Shown: positions 17,050 to 26,177 of the stretch, one piece after another
How the letters are laid out: the number at the start of each line of letters is the position of its first letter
Numbering within the stretch: the stretch's first letter is position 1
Source: Streptomyces rubrogriseus
GTDB lineage: Bacteria; Actinomycetota; Actinomycetes; Streptomycetales; Streptomycetaceae
Direction of reading: 5' to 3'
Assembly: GCF_027947575.1 (NCBI RefSeq)
Contig: NZ_CP116256.1
Coordinates: 5,704,001 to 5,768,000, forward strand
Length of the DNA: 64,000 bases
The notes under the pieces: model-generated
What the model saw: the letters and a program-made list of their open reading frames with translations, nothing else
Told to the model about the DNA's origin: nothing
Databases searched by the model: none
Position numbers and translations under genes: made by a program

Positions 17050-17908
17050 GCAGCCCTTGCATGGTCTCGGCAGCGCGTACGGCGGCGTCCGCGCAGCAGT
17101 TGTTGAACAGCACGTGCAGCTCGTCCGCCTGTCGGGCGGCGCTCCGCAGGCGGGGCGCCCGGGCGGCGAGTTCGGTCACGTCGTAGTCGTACCGGAAGCG
17201 GTCCTCCTTGCTGCCCCTCCCCCATGCCGCGCTGCGGCCGTGGAACCGTACGACGGCGAGGGAAGGCCGGGTGACCGGTGCGATGGGCGGCAGGGACCCG
17301 GGCAGCCGCTGGGCCATGTCGGTACCGACGGCCGACGCGCCGAGAGCGGACAGTGACGCACGGGTGGCCTCCGCACGCTCCGGCTCCCACCACCCCGGAT
17401 GACGGAACTCCACGGCGAGCGGCCACCCCTCCGTACGCAGGGCGCACGCTTCGAGCGTCGCCTCGGCCGGGTCGCCCGGCGCGAACCATGGCGGGAACTG
17501 GAACAGCACGGTGCCGAGCCGCCCGGCCTTGCGCAGCGGCTGGACCCCCTCGGCGAAGCGCCCCCACACCTCGTCCAGCAGGCCCTCGCTCGCCCGCCCG
17601 CGCCTGAGCGGGCCGGGGTCGGTTCCGCGCAGGTCGGCGGGGAGGGCCTCCGGGCGCGTGGGGTGGCCGGTCAGCAGGGAGAACGCCTTGACGTCGAAGC
17701 GGAAGCCGTCCGGCGTGCGCTCCACCCACAGCTCGCTGTTGCGCCGGCTCGGCAACGCGTAGTACCCGGCGTCCACTTCGACGACGGGCAGCCGCGAGGC
17801 GTAGTGCCGCAGCCGCCCCTCCGCGTCCCGGCGCCCTCGCGGGTACCAGCCGCTCGCCAGGAGCTGCCGGTCCGTCCACGAACAGGCGCCGACCAGAATG
17901 TCACCCAT
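17030..17908 (-). CDS. DUF72-domain protein
   Basis: This 292-residue protein has the DUF72 TIM-barrel pattern: ILVGACSWTD at the start, YPRGRRDAEGRLRHYA, VVEVDAGYYALPS, FRFDVKAFSLLTGH, LFQFPPWF, LAVEFRHPGWW, and a C-terminal ELHVLFNNC. The molecular function of the family is not established, and nothing here adds a clue. Its last codons overlap the end of the NmtR-like gene, tail to tail, so antisense transcription across both ends is likely. Confidence 0.85.
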   Translation of the reverse strand: MGDILVGACSWTDRQLLASGWYPRGRRDAEGRLRHYASRLPVVEVDAGYYALPSRRNSELWVERTPDGFRFDVKAFSLLTGHPTRPEALPADLRGTDPGPLRRGRASEGLLDEVWGRFAEGVQPLRKAGRLGTVLFQFPPWFAPGDPAEATLEACALRTEGWPLAVEFRHPGWWEPERAEATRASLSALGASAVGTDMAQRLPGSLPPIAPVTRPSLAVVRFHGRSAAWGRGSKEDRFRYDYDVTELAARAPRLRSAARQADELHVLFNNCCADAAVRAAETMQGLLTQPCR

Positions 17909-17947
17909 GGGAGCCCGGTTACCCCGGGCCCCCGTCGTGATCCGGGC

Positions 17948-20900
17948 CTATTCGGTCGCCGTCGGCCGGCGCGATGAGCGCGTCGCGTCACGGACGTCGG
18001 TGAGCGGGCGCAGCCGGTAGGTGTACGCGTAGTCCCGGTCGGCGAAGAGCTTGAACTCGTCGTGGGTGTGCGCGCCCCAGCTGTTGTCGCCGCCGACGCC
18101 CATCTGCCGGTGGTTCAGGCGCAGGACGACCTCGTCCCTCGGGGTGAGCTGGTAGTCGTGCCGCACCCCGGCCGACAGATCCTCCGGCGTGAAGTACGAC
18201 GCGTTGGCCTCCAGGAGGGGTTCGCCGGAGGCCAGCAGGCCCACGCCGTGGCGGTCGGTGAGGGCGATCCAGCGGACGTCGGTCTTGTTTCCGTTCTCCT
18301 GCGGGCGGATGTACGGCGTCCACTGCTCGGCCACGGTCCCGGAGTAGAGGCCGACGTCCGTGCCGTCGTTGCGGTCCCAGTGGTTCTCCTCGGGGCCGCG
18401 GCCGTACCAGTGCACGCGGTCCAGGCCGCGCGGCAGGAACAGCATCGTGCCGACCTCGGGAATGTAGGGCAGGTTCGCGGCGCCCGGGTGCAGGGTGTTG
18501 TCGACCTTGATCTCGCCGTTGCCGAACACGGTGTAGGTGGTGCCGTACGTGGACTCCACCGAGGTGGGGAGCGTGCCGGTGACCTTGATCTCGACGGCCC
18601 GGTCGCCGAGCGCGCGCACGCTGACGCCGGTGACCTTCCGGCGGGCGCCCGCGTCGCGCCAGGTCTGGTTGCGGGTGTGCTGACCGTTGCCCTTGTCGTT
18701 GTCGGTGGGCGCGCGCCAGAAGTTGGGCACCGGTCCGGAGGTGATCAGCCGGGTGCCCTTGGCCTCGTAGGAGGTGATGGCGCCGGTGCGCTTGTCGACG
18801 GTGACCGAGAAGCCCTTGCCGGTGACCTCGACCTCCTGGTCGCGGTCCTCGTGGCGCAGCGCCGGGACGCTCTCCAGGCGGGTCCGGGTCACCGCCGGGA
18901 CGTCGGTCTCGACGGGGAGCTGCTGCCGGGCCACCTCGAAGCCCGCCTTCGCCCACGGGGTGGACTCCTTGGTGGTGAAGGAGAGCTGGAGGAAGTACTC
19001 GGTGCCCGGACCGGGTCGCCCCGGGAGCCGGACGGGGACGGTGATGTCCTTGCTGGAGCGCGGTGCCACGTCCAGCTGGTCCCGGGTCAGCCTCCCGCGC
19101 CGTACGACCTCGCCGTCGGCGACGAGTTCCCAGTGGCCGTCGAACTCGCTGAGGCGGGTGAAGAGGTACTCGTTGGTGAGGGTGACGGCGCCGGGGCCGC
19201 CGCCCGGGGTGCGGGCGGCGTCGATCGCCTGGTAGACGCGCTTGACCTCGGCGGCCTTGCCGGTGTGGCCGCGGTCGGCGGTGACGATGCCGTCCGCGAC
19301 GAAGGCGCCGTCGTTGGGGTTGTCGCCCCAGTCGCCGCCGTAGGCGAGGAACGTCTTGTCCCGGGGGCGCCGCGTCGAGGTCCTCACGGTGGCGGCGTCG
19401 AACCAGAACCGCACGCCGTCGTCGCCGGGTCCGCGGCTCTCGGAGGCCAGTTCGGCGGCGCCGAGGGCGCGGGCGTAGACGCGGGCGCGCCGGACGGTGC
19501 CGCTGAACTCCCGTACCTGGTTGTCGGCGTCGGTGGCCAGCGCGAGGGGCGCGGTGTTGCTGCTGGGGCGCCGGTCGGTGGTGCGGGTGGCCCGTTCGAC
19601 GCCGTCGACGTAGAGGGTCAGGGTCCCGGCGTCCGCGTCGAAGACGCCCGCGAGGTGGTGCTCGCGGCCGGTCCAGTCCTCCGGCACGGTCCAGTTCGCG
19701 GTGATCCACTGGCCGTCGGAGTGGATGAAGAACTCCAGGGTCCGGCCGTTCTGCTTCAGCGCGTACTGGGTGTCGCCCTTGGCGATGATCGGCTGGTGGT
19801 AGCCCGTCACGTGCGGGGTGACCCAGGCCTCCAGGGTCAGGGAGCCGGTCAGGTCGAGGCTGTCGTCGCGTTCGAAGACGGTGATGCCGGACAGGCCCTT
19901 GTCGCGGTCGAGTGCGCCGCGGGTGGCGAGGATCTCGCCGCGCAGCCCGGCGGGTCCGGCCTCGGTGAGCAGGGTGCGGGCGGGGACGGGCGTGTAGAGG
20001 GACTGGTCCACGAAGTCCCAGATCCAGCCGCCCTGGAGGACGTCGTACCGGCGGACGATGTCCCAGTACTTCTTGAAGTTGCCGGTCGAGTTCCCCATCG
20101 AGTGGGCGTACTCGATCATGACGTACGGCCGGGTGTCGGAGGTGTCCTTCGCGCGCTGCTCGACGCGCTGCGGGCTGTCGTACATCTCCGAGCGGACGTC
20201 GCTGACGCCGGGGCGGTCGTCGCCCTCGTACTGGATGACGCGGGTGTCGTCGTAGGAGCGGATCCAGTCGTGCATGGCGGTGAAGGTGGAGCCGCCGCCC
20301 GCCTCGTTGCCCAGCGACCAGATGACGACCGAGGCGTGGTTCTTGTCGCGGTGCACCATGTTCTGTGCGCGGGCCACGCAGGCGGCGGTCCAGTCGGGAT
20401 GGTCGCCGGGGTACTCGCCGCGGATGCCGTGGGTCTCCAGGTTGGTCTCGTCGACGAGGTAGAGGCCGTACTCGTCGGCCAGTTCGAGCCAGTACGGGTT
20501 GTTGGGGTAGTGCGAGGTGCGGACGCTGTTGATGTTCATCCGCTTGATGATCCTGATGTCCTCGACCATGTCCTCGCGGGTGAGCGCGGTGCCGCGGGAG
20601 GGGTGCATCTCGTGGCGGTTGGTGCCGCGGAAGGACACCGGCTCGCCGTTGATCCGCATCAGCCCGTCCTTGAGCGCGAACTCGCGGAAGCCGACCCGGT
20701 GCGACAGGGTCTCGGTCACCCTGCCCGCCGGGTCCCTGAGGCGCAGTACGGCGGTGTAGAGGTTCGGGTGCTCGGCCGACCAGAGCCTGGGCTTCGGCAC
20801 CGCCTTCGCGGCCCGTACCGTGACGTCCTCGCCCGCGCGGGCCCCGCCGACGTCGACGGGCTGTTGCAGCGGCCGGGACCAGACGGCGTGGCCGCGCGCG

Positions 20901-21871
20901 TCGTAGAGCTGGGTCTCGACGGTGTAGCGCCCGGTGCCGTCCCCGCCGTACGCCCGCACGCTCGCGGTGACGGCCAGTTCGGCGCCGGTGTAGGTGTCGT
21001 CGAGCGGGGTGTCCAGCTTGAAGTCGCGCAGGTGCACGGCCGGGGTGGAGTAGAGGTGGACCGAGCGGAAGATGCCGCTCAGCCGGATCATGTCCTGGTC
21101 CTCCATCCAGTCGCCGTCGGAGTAGCGGTAGACCTCGACGGCGATCTGGTTGGTGCCCGGCTTGAGGAGGTCGGTGACGTCGTACTCGGAGGGCGTGTAG
21201 GAGTCCTCGTCGTAGCCGGCCAGTTCGCCGTTGATCCAGACGTAGTGCGCGGACTTGACGCCCTCGAAGTGGAGGAAGGTGCGGCGGCCCGTCCAGTCCC
21301 GGGGGACGGTGAAGGTGCGCCGGTACTGGCCGACCGGGTTGTAGCGGGTCGGCGCTGCGGGCGGCTGCGGCTCCTCGCCCAGGCCGTTGGGGCCCCAGTA
21401 GGGGTAGGTGATGTTCAGGTAGATGGGGAAGTCGTGGCCGTGCAGCTGCCACACGGACGGGACGGGGATGGTCCCCCAGTCCCCGTCGTCCACGTCGGTG
21501 CGGTGGAAGTCGGCGTCCCGGTCCTCGGGACGGTCGGCGTAGGCGAACTTCCAGGTGCCGTCCAGGCTGAGCCGGTAGGGCGAGCGCGCGCGGTCGCCGG
21601 CGAGCGCCTGCTCGACGTCCGCGTACGGCGTGAGCGTGGCGTGCGGCGGCTGGGTGCCGAGCCGGAAGACGCCGAAGTCGTTCCACTCCGGCGGCTCGTC
21701 GGCCGCCGCCCGCCGTACGGCCGCCTGTGCCGTGAGGGGCGACGCGGACAGCGCGAGGGCGCCGAGGACGGCGGCACCGCCCTCCAGGAGACGGCGTCGG
21801 CTGACGACCGGGCGGGGCCGGCCGGGCTGAGGGGCCGGGGATGCGGCGGGTGACACGGGCGAGTGCGGCAT
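17948..21871 (-). CDS. Secreted GH2 beta-galactosidase with inserted LamG domain
   Basis: This large exo-glycosidase of the LacZ family is about 1307 residues. The N-terminus carries a twin-arginine-like signal (VSRRRLLEGGAAVLGALALSA), so it is probably exported folded. The jelly-roll and Ig-like domains of GH2 follow. The TIM barrel has the acid/base Glu in WSLGNEAGGG (about residue 523) and the nucleophile Glu in MIEYAHSMGNS (about residue 587). Roughly residues 655-810 form a LamG/concanavalin-like module, an insertion absent from plain LacZ. The C-terminal part (RVHWYGRGPEENHWDR, GVGGDNSWGAHTHDE) is the normal Bgal small-chain domain. GGAAGG precedes the ATG. Confidence 0.93.
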   Translation of the reverse strand: MPHSPVSPAASPAPQPGRPRPVVSRRRLLEGGAAVLGALALSASPLTAQAAVRRAAADEPPEWNDFGVFRLGTQPPHATLTPYADVEQALAGDRARSPYRLSLDGTWKFAYADRPEDRDADFHRTDVDDGDWGTIPVPSVWQLHGHDFPIYLNITYPYWGPNGLGEEPQPPAAPTRYNPVGQYRRTFTVPRDWTGRRTFLHFEGVKSAHYVWINGELAGYDEDSYTPSEYDVTDLLKPGTNQIAVEVYRYSDGDWMEDQDMIRLSGIFRSVHLYSTPAVHLRDFKLDTPLDDTYTGAELAVTASVRAYGGDGTGRYTVETQLYDARGHAVWSRPLQQPVDVGGARAGEDVTVRAAKAVPKPRLWSAEHPNLYTAVLRLRDPAGRVTETLSHRVGFREFALKDGLMRINGEPVSFRGTNRHEMHPSRGTALTREDMVEDIRIIKRMNINSVRTSHYPNNPYWLELADEYGLYLVDETNLETHGIRGEYPGDHPDWTAACVARAQNMVHRDKNHASVVIWSLGNEAGGGSTFTAMHDWIRSYDDTRVIQYEGDDRPGVSDVRSEMYDSPQRVEQRAKDTSDTRPYVMIEYAHSMGNSTGNFKKYWDIVRRYDVLQGGWIWDFVDQSLYTPVPARTLLTEAGPAGLRGEILATRGALDRDKGLSGITVFERDDSLDLTGSLTLEAWVTPHVTGYHQPIIAKGDTQYALKQNGRTLEFFIHSDGQWITANWTVPEDWTGREHHLAGVFDADAGTLTLYVDGVERATRTTDRRPSSNTAPLALATDADNQVREFSGTVRRARVYARALGAAELASESRGPGDDGVRFWFDAATVRTSTRRPRDKTFLAYGGDWGDNPNDGAFVADGIVTADRGHTGKAAEVKRVYQAIDAARTPGGGPGAVTLTNEYLFTRLSEFDGHWELVADGEVVRRGRLTRDQLDVAPRSSKDITVPVRLPGRPGPGTEYFLQLSFTTKESTPWAKAGFEVARQQLPVETDVPAVTRTRLESVPALRHEDRDQEVEVTGKGFSVTVDKRTGAITSYEAKGTRLITSGPVPNFWRAPTDNDKGNGQHTRNQTWRDAGARRKVTGVSVRALGDRAVEIKVTGTLPTSVESTYGTTYTVFGNGEIKVDNTLHPGAANLPYIPEVGTMLFLPRGLDRVHWYGRGPEENHWDRNDGTDVGLYSGTVAEQWTPYIRPQENGNKTDVRWIALTDRHGVGLLASGEPLLEANASYFTPEDLSAGVRHDYQLTPRDEVVLRLNHRQMGVGGDNSWGAHTHDEFKLFADRDYAYTYRLRPLTDVRDATRSSRRPTATE

Positions 21872-22153
21872 GACCGTGGCCTTCCGTGGGCTTCGGGGGC
21901 GGCTCAACGCACGGTGCTGTGAGAGCAGTTGCCGTGGGGGTGGAACGCAACTGCCGGTGACGCGGCGACTACTGAGTCACGGGTCACCCTAGAACCCGAA
22001 CACAACCGAATCAATTACCCCGTCGGAGTTTGTTTGTTCCTGGTGAACACGGGGGCCTTCGGCACGTTCGGTCACGTGACCCGGGCCGTTGGGGCACCGG
22101 GGTCTGCCCCTGGGGCTCCTGACGGTGACCGGATCACCGCGTAACGTCATCCC
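21872..22153. promoter_or_regulatory. Divergent promoter region, beta-galactosidase / lectin genes
   Basis: The 282-nt spacer is locally AT-richer around 21990-22040. GCAGTTG (21925-21931) and CAACTGC (21948-21954) form an inverted pair 16 nt apart upstream of the beta-galactosidase start. No sigma-consensus boxes stand out. Regulatory role is inferred from position only. Confidence 0.3.
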
Positions 22154-23551
22154 GTGAGCCTGTGGACTTCCCTGGAGCCCGCGTCCGCGACCGTGGACCC
22201 CGGCAGCAGTACCCGCGTACGACTGCGGGTGCGCAACACCGGAGACGTGGTGGACGAGTACCGGTTCGAACCGGTCGGGGACATGGCGCCCTGGACGACG
22301 GTCGAGCCGCAGACGGTGCGCCTGTATCCGGGCACGACCGGCACCGTGGAGCTGACCTTCGCCCCGCCGCGGACACCGGACGCGGTGGCGGGCCCCCATC
22401 CCTACGCGGTGCGGATCACGCCGACGGAGCACCCCGACGCGGTCACGGTTCCGGAGGGGAACCTGACGATCACGGCGTTCTCCGAGGTGCGCGCCGAGTT
22501 GGTGCCGCACACGGTGAAGGGGCGGTTCCGGGGCCGGCCGCGGCTGGCGGTCGACAACCTCGGCAACACGAAGGTGACGGCGTCGCTCACGGGCAGCGAC
22601 ACCGGCGACCACCTCTCGTACGAGATCCGGCCCTCGAACGTGCAGATCGAGCCGGGGCGTGCGGCGTTCGTCGAGACCACCCTCAAGCCGCGGCAGGTCA
22701 TCTGGTTCGGGGCGAAGCAGGAGCGGCCGTACAAGCTGGCGGTGCGCCGGTCGGGGGTGGAACCGACCGATGTCGAGGGGACCTATGTGCAGCGCGGGTT
22801 CCTGCCCCGCTGGCTGGCGACGTTCTTCGGGATCTTCCTGGCGTTGGCGATCGCCTTCGTGATGATCTGGATCGCCTACAAGCCACAGGTTCGCACCAGC
22901 GCCACCGAGCAGACCGAGCAGGCGGGCGCCGCGCTGGCGCCCAGTCCCAGCGCGACCCCGGAGCTGCTGCCCAGCACCGCCGGGTCCGCGCCCGCCGAGC
23001 AGCCGCAGGCGCAGCAGCCGCCCGCCCGGGAGCCGGAGGACGACGGCGGAGCCGGTGGCGAAGCGGCGCCGGCTCCCGAGAAGCGCGAGCAGCCCGAGAA
23101 GGAGACGTCGGGCGGGGGCGGGGGCGGCGGCGAGAAGCCGGACGTCGAGGCGCCGGAGCCCGTCGCCCCCGGCACGACCATCTACGGCCACGCCTCGAAC
23201 CGCTGCATCGAGGTGGCGGGCCACAAGTGGCGGGACGGTGCGCCGCTGCAGATCGCGGACTGCACCGGAAAGAACTGGCAGAAGTGGGACTTCCGGCCCG
23301 ACGGCACGATCCGCTCGCTGGGCCTGTGCATGGACGCGACCTGGGGCGGCACGGCCAACGGCACGGTGGTCCAGGTGGCGGTGTGCAGCGGCAACCCGGC
23401 ACAGCAGTTCATCCTGGCCGGCCCCCGGGACCTGGTCAATGTGCAGGCCAACAAGTGCGTGGACGTCGTCGACGAGAAGACGGGCAACGGCGCCAAACTC
23501 CAGCTCTGGGAGTGCAGCGGCCGCGACAACCAGAAGTGGAGCACGCGCTGA
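22154..23551 (+). CDS. Membrane-anchored protein with C-terminal ricin-B lectin domain
   Basis: The 465-residue product has three parts. Residues 1-215 look like two beta-sandwich (Ig/CARDB-like) modules, recognisable from VDPGSSTRVRLRVRNTGD and PRLAVDNLGNTKVTASL. A single hydrophobic helix spans about 218-240 (WLATFFGIFLALAIAFVMIW). A Pro/Glu/Gly-rich linker follows, then a ricin-type lectin domain (about 340-465) with Q-x-W-like repeats (QKW, QQF, QKW). There is no signal peptide, so the helix probably acts as a signal anchor. That would leave the first modules in the cytoplasm and the lectin outside. The GTG start has no strong ribosome site. The catalytic or signalling role is unknown. 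Confidence 0.75.
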   Translation: MSLWTSLEPASATVDPGSSTRVRLRVRNTGDVVDEYRFEPVGDMAPWTTVEPQTVRLYPGTTGTVELTFAPPRTPDAVAGPHPYAVRITPTEHPDAVTVPEGNLTITAFSEVRAELVPHTVKGRFRGRPRLAVDNLGNTKVTASLTGSDTGDHLSYEIRPSNVQIEPGRAAFVETTLKPRQVIWFGAKQERPYKLAVRRSGVEPTDVEGTYVQRGFLPRWLATFFGIFLALAIAFVMIWIAYKPQVRTSATEQTEQAGAALAPSPSATPELLPSTAGSAPAEQPQAQQPPAREPEDDGGAGGEAAPAPEKREQPEKETSGGGGGGGEKPDVEAPEPVAPGTTIYGHASNRCIEVAGHKWRDGAPLQIADCTGKNWQKWDFRPDGTIRSLGLCMDATWGGTANGTVVQVAVCSGNPAQQFILAGPRDLVNVQANKCVDVVDEKTGNGAKLQLWECSGRDNQKWSTR

Positions 23552-23573
23552 CGGACCCGGGGCGGGCAGCGGT

Positions 23574-24242
23574 TCAGCGCTCCGCCGCGGAGACCAGGGA
23601 CGCCCACTCGACGGTGCGGTCGCACCAGCGGTCGAGGAGGACCCGGTCGTGGCCGACGGCCAGCAGGCCCGCGCCGGTGGCGGCCCGGTAGTCCTCCACG
23701 ACCCGCACCAGGGCGGCCGTGGTCGAGGCGTCGAGCATGGCCGTCATCTCGTCGCACACCAGCCAGCGGGGGCGCAGCACCAGGGCGCGGGCCAGGCAGG
23801 CGCGCTGCAACTGGCCGTCGCTGACCTCGTGCGGGCGCCGGGTCAGCAGGTCGTCGGTCAGGCCCACGGTCGCGGACAGTTCCCCGACACGGTCGGCGGC
23901 GTCCTCCCGGCGGCCGGTGGCGCGCAGCGGCTCGGCGATCAGGTCGGCCAGCCGCAGCCGGGGGTCCGCGGAGAGCCGGGCCTGCTGGAAGACGACGCCG
24001 AAGGCTGTGCGCTGTTCCCGTGGGGCGCGGTGCCGCCAGTGCCGTACGGGGGTGCCGTCGAGGTGCAGTTCTCCGGCGTCGGGCCGGTGCAGCAGGGCCG
24101 CGACGCGGGCCAGGGTGGACTTGCCGCAGCCGCTGGGGCCGAGCAGGCCGACCGCCTCCCCCGGCGCGACGGACAGGGAGACGTCCCGGAACACCGGGGC
24201 GTTCCTGGTGTATCCGGCGGTGACGGTGCGCAGTTCAAGCAC
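23574..24242 (-). CDS. ABC transporter ATP-binding protein, second ATPase (DppF/NikE-like)
   Basis: This is one of the two ATPases of an oligopeptide/nickel-family importer. The 222-residue product has Walker A GPSGCGKST, a Q-loop VVFQQAR, and Walker B LVCDEMTAMLD. The signature motif reads VSDGQLQRA, with Ser-Asp-Gly-Gln in place of SGGQ. It lacks the C-terminal Cys-rich extension seen on its partner, so it is a short, NikE-like form. The GTG start (VLELRTVTAGY) is preceded by GGAGG 9 nt upstream and overlaps the end of the partner ATPase gene by 8 nt. Upstream codons in the same frame are antisense-type shadow and are not included. Confidence 0.87.
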   Translation of the reverse strand: MLELRTVTAGYTRNAPVFRDVSLSVAPGEAVGLLGPSGCGKSTLARVAALLHRPDAGELHLDGTPVRHWRHRAPREQRTAFGVVFQQARLSADPRLRLADLIAEPLRATGRREDAADRVGELSATVGLTDDLLTRRPHEVSDGQLQRACLARALVLRPRWLVCDEMTAMLDASTTAALVRVVEDYRAATGAGLLAVGHDRVLLDRWCDRTVEWASLVSAAER

Positions 24243-25242
24243 GGTCGGCGGCCTCCGTGAGCGCGGCGTGCGGGTGGTGGCAGGCCACTGCGTGGCGCAG
24301 CGGGGGCAGGGCGGCACAGGCGTCGGTGGCCCGGTCGCAGCGGGCGGCGAAGGCGCAGCCGCCCGGAAGGGCGCCGAGTTCGGGCGGCAGGCCGGGGATG
24401 GGGGTGAAGCCACGGTCGGGCAGCGCGTCGAGCAGTCCGCGGCTGTAGGGGTGGCGTGGGCCGGGAGCGCCGAAGAAGGCGCCGGCGTCGGCGAGTTCGA
24501 CGATGCGCCCGGCGTACATCACGGCGACGCGGTCGGCGATGCGCGCGGCGGCGGCCAGGTCGTGGGTGATCATCAGCAGGGCGCGGCTCCCGGCGTCGCC
24601 CCAGGCGACCTTGCCCTCGGCGTCGTCGACATGTCGCCGCAGTTCGTCCACGGTGCGGTCCACCAGGTCCCGGTCGAGGCCGGTGGTCGGCTCGTCGGCG
24701 AGCAGCAGCGGGGCGTCGCCGACCAGGGCGAGGGCGGTGGCGGCGCGCTGGGCGAGGCCGCCGGAGAGTTCGTGCGGGTGGTGGTCGAGGTGGTCCGCGG
24801 GGAACGCGGCGCGCTCGGCGGCGGCCCCCGCGGCCTCGCGCAGGGCCTTGCGTCCGCCGCGGACGCCGGTGAGTTCCGCGACCGTCTCCGCCAGTTGCGA
24901 GCGGACGGTGCGGACCGGGGTGAGGTGGGCGGCGGGGCTCTGCGGGACCAGGCCGATCAGCCGTCCCCGCACCGTGCGGGCGAGGGTCCGCTCGTCGGCG
25001 GCGAGCAGGTCCAGGTCGCCGAGGAGCGCGCGGCCCGCGGTCTGCGCGTTGCCGGGCAGCAGGCCGAGCAGGGCGGAGGCGAGGACGGACTTGCCGCAGC
25101 CGCTCTCGCCGATCAGGGCCAGGCACTCGCCGGGCGCCACGTCGAAGTGGGCGTCGGTGACGGCGGCGACCCGGCGCCCGCCGGGCATCAGGAACCGCAC
25201 CGACAGTCCGCGCACCGACAGCACGGGGGCTCGCCCGGTCAC
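24235..25242 (-). CDS. ABC transporter ATP-binding protein, first ATPase (DppD/OppD-like)
   Basis: This 335-residue ATPase powers the importer with its neighbour. It has Walker A GESGCGKS, the signature LSGGLAQRA, and Walker B LLLADEPTTGLD. A C-terminal oligo_HPY extension contains GGCAFAARCDRATDAC and a further VACHH, that is, four Cys. In related DppD/OppD proteins such Cys bind an iron-sulfur cluster. The GTG start forms a GTGA overlap with the permease stop. A long upstream extension of the frame is antisense shadow. The C-terminal Cys motif favours peptide over nickel transport, though not decisively. Confidence 0.9.
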   Translation of the reverse strand: MTGRAPVLSVRGLSVRFLMPGGRRVAAVTDAHFDVAPGECLALIGESGCGKSVLASALLGLLPGNAQTAGRALLGDLDLLAADERTLARTVRGRLIGLVPQSPAAHLTPVRTVRSQLAETVAELTGVRGGRKALREAAGAAAERAAFPADHLDHHPHELSGGLAQRAATALALVGDAPLLLADEPTTGLDRDLVDRTVDELRRHVDDAEGKVAWGDAGSRALLMITHDLAAAARIADRVAVMYAGRIVELADAGAFFGAPGPRHPYSRGLLDALPDRGFTPIPGLPPELGALPGGCAFAARCDRATDACAALPPLRHAVACHHPHAALTEAADRA

Positions 25243-26177
25243 AGCATCAGCTCCGATCGGCGGCGCGGGTTGATCCGCTCCCGCCAGGCGCCCGCGAGAC
25301 CGGCGACGGCGAGGGTGGGCACGATGATGAACAGGCCGGGGAAGAGGGTGGGCCACCACTGCCCGGCCAGCAGTGAACCCCGCGCCTCCTGGATCAGGTT
25401 GCCGAGGCTCGCGGTGTGGGTGGGCAGTCCGAGGCCGAGGAAGGACAGCGCCGACTCGTGCCACATGGCGTGCGGCACCATCAGTACGGCGGCCAGCGCG
25501 GCCTGCGGCAGCACGCCCGGCAGCAGGTGCCGGACCGTCACCCGCCACCGGGACGCGCCGCCGGAGACGGCCGCGTCGATGTGGGGACGGGCGCGCAGGG
25601 ACAGCACCTCGGCGCGGACGATGCGCGCGGTGGACAGCCAGTGGGTGAGCGCGACGGAGGCCACCACCGGCCAGACGCCCGGCCGGAACATCGCGACGAT
25701 GAAGATGCCCAGCAGCAGGTGGGGCACGGAGGAGAGGGCGTCCACGACCCGCATGACGCCCCGGTCGACCCAGCCGCCGAGCGCACCGGCGGTGGCCCCC
25801 ACGGCGGTGCCGACGACCGTCGCGGTCAGTGCGGCGGCCATCCCGACGAGCAGGGAGACGCGCAGGCCGTACACGCAGCGCAGCAGCAGGTCGCGGCCGA
25901 CGTCGTCGGTGCCGAAGGGGTGCGCCCAGCCGGGGGCCTGGAGCTTGGCGGCCAGGTCCACGGCCTGCTGGTCCAGCCGCACCAGCGGCGGCACGAGCAG
26001 CACCGCGAGCACGGTCACGGTCAGCAGCACGGCGGAGGTGCGCAGGCGCAGGGTGCGGTGGGAGCGGCGGTCGTCACCGCGGGAGCGCCAGGCGGGGGCG
26101 GCGCCCTCCGGCTTCCCGGCCGTGGTCTCAGCCACGGACACCACCCCGCACGCGCTCCGCAGCCGACGGGACGTCAC
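25239..26177 (-). CDS. ABC transporter permease (DppC-like)
   Basis: This inner-membrane subunit has 312 residues. An arginine-rich cytoplasmic start precedes a first membrane helix (TSAVLLTVTVLAVLLVPPLV). The conserved HPFGTDDVGRDLLLR motif of DppC/NikC proteins follows, then about five helices. The ATPase-contact loop is in HIDAAVSGGASRWRVTVRHLLPGVLP, the EAA motif of the family. It starts with GTG in a GTGA overlap with the preceding permease gene and ends in a GTGA overlap with the ATPase gene, which implies tightly coupled translation of subunits in equal amounts. Confidence 0.9.
   Translation of the reverse strand: MTSRRLRSACGVVSVAETTAGKPEGAAPAWRSRGDDRRSHRTLRLRTSAVLLTVTVLAVLLVPPLVRLDQQAVDLAAKLQAPGWAHPFGTDDVGRDLLLRCVYGLRVSLLVGMAAALTATVVGTAVGATAGALGGWVDRGVMRVVDALSSVPHLLLGIFIVAMFRPGVWPVVASVALTHWLSTARIVRAEVLSLRARPHIDAAVSGGASRWRVTVRHLLPGVLPQAALAAVLMVPHAMWHESALSFLGLGLPTHTASLGNLIQEARGSLLAGQWWPTLFPGLFIIVPTLAVAGLAGAWRERINPRRRSELML

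Noticed and set aside
18062..21853. A 1263-codon open frame on the plus strand opposite the beta-galactosidase
   Set aside because: It has no recognisable motif and mirrors the codons of the GH2 gene, whose signal peptide and catalytic residues are clear.
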